Source: Penium margaritaceum
Lineage: Eukaryota; Streptophyta; Zygnematophyceae; Desmidiales; Peniaceae
Direction: 5' to 3'
Length of the DNA: 29,014 nt
Assembly (NCBI GenBank): GCA_023375785.1
Contig: SZWC01008647.1
Coordinates: 30,617 to 59,630 of the forward strand
Below are positions 20,632 to 29,014 of the stretch, one piece after another. The stretch's first letter is position 1, and every line of letters begins with the position of its first letter. The translations under genes were made by a program, and so were the position numbers. The notes below the pieces were generated by a model, which ran no database searches, was not told the DNA's origin, and was given only the letters and a program-made list of their open reading frames with translations.

Positions 20632-21842
20632 ACATGTTCAGGATGATACTATTGAACAAGTGCTCAATGGAGAAACCAGTCACACCCTGTCACTCAGAGA
20701 GTGATGGATAAAGATTGTGGTACCTGACTTGTATCACAGATGAAAAGTTTAAAGAGTGTACCAACAGCCTTGTTCAAAAGACAATGATGATTGTCAGTGG
20801 GGGTTGTGAATGGGCCAAAGAGGAGCGGGGACTGTTTCATGGGTCCTTGACATTTTAAGACACCGTACTACAATGGTCAAAGACTAATAGAGTCACTTTC
20901 TGTTACTTTATGAGATCAAAACAATGTTAAAACAAGACAAAACTGAAGGTGATGTCTTCACTCTACCATTACTTGAAGAGGTAACATGTCATGGTTGTTT
21001 ATAGATGAAAGTGCTTAAAGTTATGTCAATGACATGATTTGTTTTTGTTTGTTTCATGAAAATTCTGGTAAAAGACATTTGACACCCCTTTACTTCTATT
21101 GTAATTTGTTGGTATTATGATGATCTCATATCTAGGGTCACGTCATGGTCAAGGATTTGTGGAAAAACCTCATGAACATTGAGAAAACCTATACATTGAT
21201 TGGTCTTTGTTAATTGTGTCTTAACACACACATCGTTGTGGTCCAATCGACCACATATTGAGTTGACATTATGAAGAGGTCTTAAACTTCAGGCATTGTT
21301 GCAAGGTGCACTTGTAGTTTACGTCACGCTCTTTAAATACTGTATGGACGCGTTCATACAATGTTGAATGGTGTAATGTTGCCTATGCTACATCAGTTTG
21401 GCAAAGAAAGCCAACCAGGGATGTTTCAAATTGTTGGATAAAAAATCACATGGAATTCAAACCTAAAATGTGTCCTTTTAATTGTTATCACGTGGATTTT
21501 GATCATGGTACACTCATTTGATGTAATCCATTTTATGAACACCTTGTCTATCAATGCGATCTACTAATGATGAGATGAGTTATCCCAGCTAACCTTGTTG
21601 AAAGCAATTTTCTTTTAATAATGACGTGAGCGGCGGCCTTGGGAACCCATAAGAGATGGAAAACTAGGGGATGATTGGTGAGACTAAGATCATATGTGTC
21701 AAAGAATTGTCATGTTTGATGACAGACTTTCACGGCAATCATGCATGCTACACCACAAATGCCACTTCCTTCAAAGATTATATTTATGTGCGCAAGGAAA
21801 AAAAACATGCCTCCTAACATTTAAATAGAGCTAGCATGTGAG
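20632..21842. other. AT-rich region, nothing recognised
   Basis: This continues the DNA into which the LTR element inserted. No frame, RNA gene or tandem repeat is recognised. Confidence 0.5.
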
Positions 21843-22268
21843 TTGCATGGGCTTTTTAAAGCTTGGTTGAGTTCAACCAACGAACCCACAAGCGCAAAAA
21901 GAGGCGTGGTAGACCTATGCTTTGTCATGAACACATGGTTAAAAAACGAGAGGATTTATGTCCCGATACTAGTTTACACATACTATCAATGTTGCATGGT
22001 GGTACCACCATGGAATGAACCCCATGAAAGAGATTATGTCTTATTGACATGGGAATCGTTGTGTGGACATGAACGGCTTGCACAGGGGACGCCCGGTGGA
22101 TTGGTTGTAGGGACTCTCTTTGTAAAGGGGAATGAAGCGTCACCACAACAACTTATTGAAAATGTAGCATATGTAGTGTGGAAGAGAATACATCCTATAC
22201 ACCCTCTTTTGGACTTGCAAGACATTGTTGACAATGTAAATCCCATAAGAGATAGACTATGCCAGTGA
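21843..22268 (+). CDS. Unrecognised 141-codon open frame
   Basis: The frame begins MHGLFKAWLSSTNEPTSA and ends DNVNPIRDRLCQ, with TGA at 22266-22268. Its composition is protein-like, with balanced charges, several Trp (NTWLKN, PPWNEP, TWESL, VVWKR) and little low complexity, and it is the longest frame in several kb of AT-rich DNA. I do not recognise a family. A stretch GTPGGLVVGTLFVKGNE (~residues 82-98) is followed by a helical-looking QQLIENVAYVVWKRI segment. No start context, intron or neighbouring gene supports expression. It may be a remnant exon of an old transposable element, or chance. Confidence 0.3.
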   Translation: MHGLFKAWLSSTNEPTSAKRGVVDLCFVMNTWLKNERIYVPILVYTYYQCCMVVPPWNEPHERDYVLLTWESLCGHERLAQGTPGGLVVGTLFVKGNEASPQQLIENVAYVVWKRIHPIHPLLDLQDIVDNVNPIRDRLCQ

Positions 22269-24420
22269 TACACACATGATGAGTCTTTGGTGAAGATTTA
22301 CTAACACTAGTGAATGATGTACAAGGATTTTACGTGTTTTATACTGGCAAGAGTCAAGGGATCACACAATAAAAACTTGATATTCTGCGTAAACTACCAT
22401 AATCACAAAAACCAAAAGTGTGTGTTAACATTTTTGTGAACATTATGCAATCGTATTGGGGATGGTAAGAGTTCACATATGTGATCTTCTTTGCAATTCT
22501 TGCTGCAAACTTTGCATCACAAAGAACGTGATGGTGAAACCTCTGTGAGAAAATAAAAACGAGGATGGTTTGAAGAAAAGAGGGAGGAATGTAGTGTACC
22601 GACCATTGTTATGCTTAAAATGGTTGTTGAGTAATTCTTGGGTACTTCAAGTAATCAAGGCTCACGTTCAAAGGAGCCAAAGCCTGAAAAGAATGTATGG
22701 GCTTTCATCTAGATTGAATGTAGCCCATGAAATAACCTTTAGCTAAATTCAATTATCTTGGCCTGTTTTTAGCATGGCAATGCCACGTGGAGCGAGCTGG
22801 ATGTGGTTGCATGTTTCCAACATTACTCTATCATCACCTTGTTTGTTTTAGCGTAATGGGTCTCAACCAAAATGGTTGAGAAGGCCAACCATTCAGCCTT
22901 ATTAGACGATTATTCTAGGGGCCTGATTTTCAGCTCTTAAGTCAGCTACAAAACAACCCAAGGTTGTTAGAATAAACCTTTTTTCTTTATCTATTTCATT
23001 TTGCAAGAGTGAAAAACGAATTTCCTTCTTCTAACTATGTATCAAAATTCATGAGCATACTTTTGAGTTGATGATTATGGGCTTTTCTTGTGATTTGTAT
23101 GATGAAATAAAGATTAATAATAATTCCAAGACATCATAATGTTTTGAAAAAAATTACTTTGGAATTTCAAGTAAGACACGAATTTAACAGGGTAATCATC
23201 ACCAACATTCATAGTTTAATGGCTTCCTGACACTCATGGATTATAATCTTGAAACAATCATAAAACTAGTGAAAACATCTATAGATCATGTCGTTGCTAG
23301 ATTTTTTAATTCCTTGATTGTGTTGCTTTTAATGGATGAACTTGACTTGTGTAGGAGGGGGTTCACAGTCAAATTTAAATGTTAAATATATTATTAGCGC
23401 GGTACTTTTGCCGCATATCCATTGTCGTCACAACTTCTATACACCATACCAAATTTACGTAGAAAAAGAATAAGGTGGCCATGTTGGTTAAAAAAAAATA
23501 CAACGTCCACAAAAAGTAGAACTACCTCTTAAGGCCACTATTAAAAACTTATACTTTACATGTCCACTGAGTAAAACATTCTATGGTTAACATCTTAACT
23601 CACCGCATGCACACTTTGTACACCGGCCACAGCAACACGATAGCATCAAAACAGGGCCCCATTCTTAGCTTTCGCTACAAGGACACCGTGGCAGATAAGT
23701 TCATTGTCCAATGACGGAGCGTCCCTCATTTGAATTTATTAATGCTAAAACCCATGAAGTTTGCGACGGTGATAGTTAAAACCATTGTTGTGCCAAAGTT
23801 TCCTACGTTGAACCTTTGATCAATGTCGAATCATGGTCCACCCACGTTTTCCCACAACCTATCATTCAAAAGTGAGTTTATGGGCTAACACAAACGTCCA
23901 GTCCACATCGATTGCCGCGCATGGTGGCCTTGCCACGCATTGCCACTTACACGCAACACAACAGCATGTCAAACTGATTTTTTCTATGTGATTCACTGGT
24001 TTAGCATAGGGTTGGGCAATGCAAATGCCTCCTCGATTCAACGCCATGCCACACTTGACACCTGGACATCGACGTCCATTTCATCGTTATACCTAGTATT
24101 ACTCCAACTTGTGAACATGGCTACCAATGACGATAGGAGTGAGGTTCCGAGTGGGCCACGCCGATGGCACCAAGACAGTGCATGGGGTGGAGAGGAAGCC
24201 TTGCGGACATCGACCATGTTCCATCTGCGGGAGGTCACAACTACATGGGCCACCATAAAGACATAGTGGGAGCATTGGGCAATGCGGAATGGGATGCCAT
24301 TTAGACATCCACAACTGTTCAACCAGAGACCATGGTTTGGATCCTAGGCATGCGTATGCCTCCTCTACTTCTGCCTAACACTCCTGATCCATTAGAGCCC
24401 TGGTTGTACACGGAGCCTTC
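22269..24420. other. AT-rich region without recognisable genes
   Basis: It holds copy B of the dispersed repeat (22765-22950). Frames at 23862-24322 on both strands overlap and are unrecognised. Confidence 0.5.
22765..22950. repeat. Dispersed repeat, copy B
   Basis: Same block order as 8930-9110: AGCATGGCAATGCCACGTGG, TCTCAACCAAAATGG, CCATTCAGCC and GGGGCCTGATTTTCAG. Weaker resemblance may reach back to ~22640 (against ~8750). Confidence 0.6.
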
Positions 24421-24760
24421 CAGCCCTCAGTGTGGCAGATTATGGGCTTGTGTAATGTTTGTCCAAGAAACCATTCATGATGTGTCCATTGAATTCCTAT
24501 CATTCCAGCCCTTAGTGTAGTAGATATCGGGCATGTGTAACATTCATCCACAAATTCATTCATGATGTGTCCATTACATTTTCATTCTTCTAGCCCTCAC
24601 TATGGCAGATAGTGGACAGGTGGAATGTTTCGACACAAGTTTTTCCATGATGTGGTCGTAACATTCCTATCCATCTAGCTCTCACTGTGGCAGATTACGC
24701 AAATGTGTAATTTATAACCACGATTTCATCCATGATATGTCCAGTAATGCCTCTTTTTAC
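24421..24760. repeat. 85-bp tandem array, 4 copies
   Basis: Copies start at 24421, 24506, 24591 and 24676, spaced exactly 85 bp. Each begins (C/T)AGC(C/T)CT(C/T)A(G/C)T(G/A)T(G/A)G, followed by CAGAT..., a GTGTAA(T/C) word, CATTCATGATGTGTCCATT and a closing ATTCCTATC-type word. Divergence between copies is substantial, yet the spacing is unchanged. It is unrelated in sequence to the 86-bp array. Confidence 0.88.
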
Positions 24761-25357
24761 TCAATGATGTGTTAGTGGGTTTGCTTTCTTTCCAGCTGTT
24801 GTCATATGTGGTCAGTGAAACCCACATCAACATGTACATGTGCTGGATGTGTTTCCCTCTAGACTCACCACCACCATCTTAGAACCTGTAGTCTCAATTT
24901 CTACAATGCTATCAACACCCATTTTGAAGTCAACGTGCGGCGACAGAGAAATTGGGAGTTTTCTTTCTTTGTGGCTCATCGTATGTCACATGTAGTCTCC
25001 ACACATAGGCTTCCTTTAAGATTCATGTCTACATGGTGCATAAACTAATGTACTGAGCTTACAAGAAACTATGTTGTCATTTGTAGTGGCAACTGGTAAC
25101 TCAAATAGAAAACACAATTATCAAGTATTAATGACTGAAGTTCACTCCCTTAAAATCATTGAGATGAAGTAACAAGAAAAATAGAATGGAGAAATAGATA
25201 ACACAGAAACCAAGTTTCTCATAATCATGGCCAGTAAAAGAGAGGGGCTAAGTCACATGTACTAATCTATTGTTGAATGTACATGGGTAGGCCGTGCACA
25301 AAGCAAATGACCTCATGTGCAAGACACTCCATCCTCTCACTCATATCTCCGCATGCA
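24761..25357. other. AT-rich stretch, nothing recognised
   Basis: No frame or repeat of note. Confidence 0.5.
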
Positions 25358-27085
25358 TCATGAAAATCTTCCTGAAAGGGGAGATGCACACCAGCCGGTG
25401 CAAGGGTGGGCCACTTCATATCTGACCTCTTCCACCACTATCTTCCCTAGGTTTAGATTGACCATCTTGTTACAGATCACATGTGCAGCCTTTACCGCAC
25501 AACCCGTGTCATGCGCCACATGTGACCTGACCTTGTGCAGGTGCAATTTGAGCCTCAGATGCCGCTTGATTAGTGTCTTTAGCAAGACATGGATCTACCT
25601 CACGGGCATGCAAAACAAAAACAAAACATGGAAAGTTAAGGGCATACGGGTGAACACATGTGCACAAATGGACATGACAACACTACATGGCAAAACAAAG
25701 CACTTATTCTCACACAAAATGACCTCTGCACATCCGCTTACATCGTAGTTGCACCTCGTCCCCAAAGCAATACAAGGGGGAGAACCTGTCCTTTGACTCC
25801 CACTCCTTAGTCTTAGTCGTTACATAGTCTAAGGCCTTGTCCTCTTTTGACTAGTCAGAGGAGGACGGGCCATTGTTCGTTGTGTTGTTTGTTGCTACCT
25901 TAGGACTCGCAGGATTTTCAACTTGGGAGGAGACTACGAGGTCTGCTACTTCACTTGTTGCATCATTTTTTGCTACATCATGACTTGCTGTTGCTATTGT
26001 TGCTACTACTTCACACGCTACATCACTTTTAGGTGCATCATTACCCGCAACTGCTGTCAATACTATTGGTGCTTTTGCCCTGTCCGTCACAAGCATCACC
26101 GAAGGTTCACAACCTATGTCTACTCTTGCGAAACATCTTACTCTTGGATGTATGGGGCCTTGTCCACCATCACCGCCCAACACATGCCCTGTAGCAAGGT
26201 GTCTAGTATGAGTTGCAGAAACATTGGCTGGGGAGAGGTCAAGAGGGTTTATGCACCACCGAGGGTTTATGCACCACCTAGGCTCATTTCCAGCGAGCCC
26301 ATAGTGGTTAGAGATGGGGTCCCTCTTGCGCCCCTCAGACCTTTCCCTCTGCTTTGACTTCACCCTTTGAGCATTATGCTTCGTCCCTAGTGGGCCCCAC
26401 CCTTTCTTTGCGTATTGCAAATCTCAAAAGTTTACCCCCGGCATGGGGTGACGGTAAGTCCCCTTCCACGCCATTTGTGTTAGGTGAATGTCCACGTACA
26501 TCTTCGGGTTAACTCCAACTTCAAAGAGAAGGCTGACCGCATGTTGACATGGGCAGCAGTACTCGGTCCACTAGCCACAATTAGAATTCTTCACGTTGCA
26601 GTCCACCTTGTGCCCGGACAGGCTCTTTGGAACGCATACGGTCTTAGAGAGAGGTCCTACCGGGATGATATCATACTCTCTCTCCGTGTGCGTGTAGTTT
26701 TTTACCTTACCATCTATGAAGGGGGCAAGCATGGTTTTATAGTCATGTTTTAACTTCCAACACTCCACATCATTCACATGACAATTATACTCGTGCTTCT
26801 CCCACTCGGTTAACATAAAGGAGGATCCAGGGTGGTAGTGGGAGACGACAACCTCGGGACAGCCATCGTCATCGTCATCCGTGTAACCCACCAGCAGCGT
26901 ACAAATTGGGGGCCATCTTGGCCAAAAGTGGGAATAAGAATCTTTTGCATGCATCGTAATATGAATTGTACCCACCATTTGCACTTAGCATACCCACCCG
27001 TTGTTAGAGCGAGGAGGAGAGCCATCTCGGAGACACAGGCCTGCTGCCATAAAGTGGCGACAGTGGAAGGACATGAGGAGTGCAC
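25358..27085 (-). pseudogene. Decayed minus-strand coding region, unrecognised family
   Basis: Several minus-strand frames follow one another with protein-like composition. 27085-26810 and 26984-26571 overlap in different frames around a WPPICTLLVGYTDDDDDG / FGQDGPQFVRCWWVTR segment. 26420-25851 (189 codons, starting at a TTG) includes a duplicated PRWCIN unit and a Val/Ala/Asp-rich half ending NNGPSSSD. After its TAG the same frame stays open for ~36 codons, including SKEDKALDYVTTKTKEWE. 25585-25358 includes HLRLKLHLHKVRSHVAHDTG. Stops and frame changes between pieces suggest a broken retroelement or transposon protein gene rather than exons. No catalytic motif is recognised and no function is offered. 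Confidence 0.35.
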
Positions 27086-28312
27086 ATGAACAATGGCTCA
27101 ACGGTCACGACCCTTGCAGACAATGAGAGAGAACGACCTGATCACATGGCGGTTGGGCGACTTTCCATGACGAGAACTGTCGCTACCCATGCAAGGAGTT
27201 TGGTCATGTACGGAGGGAGAACGAAAACTATTAATCCTACCATGCACCTAGGTTAGAAACATGAACGATGGGAGGCACAGAAACCCTAAGCGAGTGATGT
27301 TGAAAGCATGTGGTTTGTCCTTAAACTATCCGCCAGGTGGCACCGTTTGCATGTGGACGACAATAAAAAATGTCTACCTGACAACATGTGGCATGACCGG
27401 GATATGGTAGAATTACACTCTGTTCAGATGTAGTTGAGGTTCACGTTTGACTTCCCTGGGTTGTGTTCGGTGACGAGCCTATGTGAAAAATGTTTGGGCA
27501 TGAGATTGATTTCATGTTTACCTTGTTCGGCATAATTTTAATCCCCTCGTTTGAAGGGTCAAAGAAAGCAAGGGATTATTGGAAAGTTTTCCACATATTT
27601 CTTTTGTTGAAAGTTGTGCTTTGCTTTGCTTGACTGGAAAGGCACATGAGTCGGGGTACATTTCATGGGTTGTAGAAATGGTGACTAAAACCTTTTAAAC
27701 TTTTTAAAAAGATTTTTCAGATGTACACTGTTTCGAAGTAATTCATCCGCGACCGGTGTAGCATGAATTTTCTTGCAATAGTGGGCGCGAAATGCATGAC
27801 CTACGGTGCTACAAGAAAATTGGGTACTGGATGCATGTTTTGTGCAATGTGAGTATCGTGTCTAGTTTTTTCAGGAAATGGCCAACAGAAAATTCGGAGG
27901 CTGAAGCAATAGGTGTAGCGAAATGAGGCTGTTATAAGATTGAAGGTATAGAAAGCATATAGCAATTACTTGCTTGATGCTATCATGCCTTTACACGTTT
28001 ACAGAATCCTGCCTTGAATGTTTTCTTTCTGATTGGAGTCATATCGCAACTCAAATCTTTGTGTTACCTTATTGCAAGATGATTGAAGAATGGATGATTG
28101 GATGAACGTACAAATCAATGGACTTGTGTGCCCTTGCGCTTATGAAACTAGTTTTGAGGGGTCTATAGGTGATCATTTTATTTATCATTCAGGTCGAGGT
28201 TTCAGAGCGCAATGTTGCTGCTGATGTAGTGTGATTCGACTGTAAATGTGTTGAGCACTTTCATAACTGTATTCCTTAAGGACGAAGTGACAATGTACCC
28301 CTAGTTTTGCAG
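27086..28312. other. Stretch without recognisable genes
   Basis: AT-rich in its right half. No frame or repeat was recognised. Confidence 0.5.
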
Positions 28313-28462
28313 AATAAGCCCCATCCACCCCTCCGTCGGAACAATAAGCCCCATCCGCCCCTCCGTCGGAACGATAAGCCTTATCCGCCCCTCTGCTAGA
28401 ACGATAAGCCTCATTGGCCCCTTTGCCACAATAATATGCCTGACTTGCCCCTTCTGCAAGGA
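28313..28462. repeat. 30-bp tandem array, 5 copies
   Basis: Units start at 28313, 28343, 28373, 28403 and 28433. The first two differ at one base and the last is the most diverged, a gradient from left to right. The period is a multiple of three, and a minus-strand frame (28621-28301) reads it as a 10-residue MGLIVPTEGR-type repeat. The frame is otherwise unlike known proteins. Confidence 0.9.
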
Positions 28463-28650
28463 CGCAAAAATCATGGCGTAGAAGATAAACATTATACCCC
28501 TCTCATTTGTCAAAAGATAGCATGTCGATGTCGCATGGATGCGGCGTCGACATGTTGACATCATAAACTCCTTAAAAAAGGGTTCGTGATTTCTTGTAAG
28601 TGGTTTGCGGGGAGTTTGCATGGGGGATCCGAGACTCCCCAGTGTTCGAA

Positions 28651-28694
28651 GGGAACCTGCTAGGCTCCGCTACCGTTGGGCCCAGCAGGTTCCC
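28651..28694. other. 11-bp inverted repeat
   Basis: GGGAACCTGCT (28651-28661) pairs perfectly with AGCAGGTTCCC (28684-28694). After one mismatch, a GGC/GCC pairing extends the stem inward. Confidence 0.75.
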
Positions 28695-28906
28695 GCGCAA
28701 AAGTAAACCCTCAAACCCTGCATGTAAAAAGGGGGTGAGTTTGTCTATTGTTTGTAACTCAAACAAGGGTACAAGGTTGAATAAAGTGTTAAAGAAAGAA
28801 ATAATGATTTTTTACTCCCGTTGGGGATTCCCATGGACGCCCGCCGGCCGGAATCCCCGTCTAAGTCCCCCCCCCTCCCCCCCCGCTCCCCACCGCTTCT
28901 CGGCAA

Positions 28907-28982
28907 CCCACTAGCCGCCCGTTCCATCGCGGCCCTCAATCCCGAGGGCCTCGATCGACGGGCGGGTGGGTGGGCTAGTGGG
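28907..28982. other. 76-bp multi-segment palindrome
   Basis: Three nested stems share one axis: CCCACTAGCC (28907-28916) with GGCTAGTGGG (28973-28982), GCCCGT (28917-28922) with ACGGGC (28958-28963), and GGCCCTC (28931-28937) with GAGGGCC (28944-28950) around a 6-base loop. The first two left-arm stems are contiguous, while on the right they are separated by 9 bases. Confidence 0.8.
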
Positions 28983-28994
28983 CTGCAAAAGGCC

Positions 28995-29014
28995 GGGGGG
29001 GGGGGGGGGGGGGG
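28995..29014. repeat. Poly-G run at the window end
   Basis: Twenty G bases run to the last base and are preceded by GGCC, like the 41-G run at 4024. A C-rich tract (28867-28884) lies on the other side of the 76-bp palindrome. The true length is unknown because the window stops here. Confidence 0.8.

Noticed and set aside
25317..25748. 143-codon plus-strand frame
   Set aside because: The opposite strand has the more protein-like translation here, so this is treated as a shadow frame.
28600..28914. 104-codon plus-strand frame
   Set aside because: It crosses an inverted repeat and a C-rich tract; the C-terminal Pro/Ser run comes from the poly-C.

Overview
The window looks like repeat-rich nuclear DNA of a streptophyte, most likely a land plant. 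The reasons are a Ty1/copia polyprotein end, hAT-type sequences, an LTR element primed by initiator tRNA-Met, many minisatellites, and almost no intact genes in 29 kb. The species cannot be named from the sequence. No housekeeping gene, rRNA or CRISPR array was seen.

Layout. 1-~1060: the 3' end of a copia retrotransposon (RNase H), then a probable LTR with a TATA box; a 73-nt tRNA-shaped sequence lies inside that stretch. 1080-2841: two decayed coding stretches, one resembling the endonuclease-like tail of a LINE reverse transcriptase and one the C-terminal half of a hAT transposase. The hAT remnant is split by a complete 333-bp non-autonomous hAT element (1810-2142) with an 8-bp target duplication. 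3150-5180: hairpins, an 18-bp minisatellite, a 41-base G run, and a GC-rich block with a possible minus-strand exon. 5180-9480 and 10321-12945: AT-rich DNA without recognisable genes, separated by a decayed ~57-bp array.

12951-20626 is the best-supported structure. It is a complete LTR element on the minus strand with ~1.6-kb LTRs, a perfect tRNA-iMet primer site abutting the 5' LTR, a 5-bp target duplication (ATTGA), and a 4.4-kb interior with no recognisable gag or pol. It behaves like a non-autonomous, LARD-like element that must have borrowed enzymes from an autonomous relative. The interior holds an 86-bp tandem array with two palindromes per unit. The LTRs differ by about 15% where compared by eye, so the insertion is old.

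20632-29014: more AT-rich DNA with an unrecognised 141-codon frame, an 85-bp array, a decayed minus-strand coding region (25358-27085), a 30-bp array, and a terminal palindrome flanked by poly-C and poly-G where the window ends.

The elements do not form a pathway. The window records successive layers of insertion (hAT into hAT remnant, LTR element into AT-rich DNA) and local tandem amplification.
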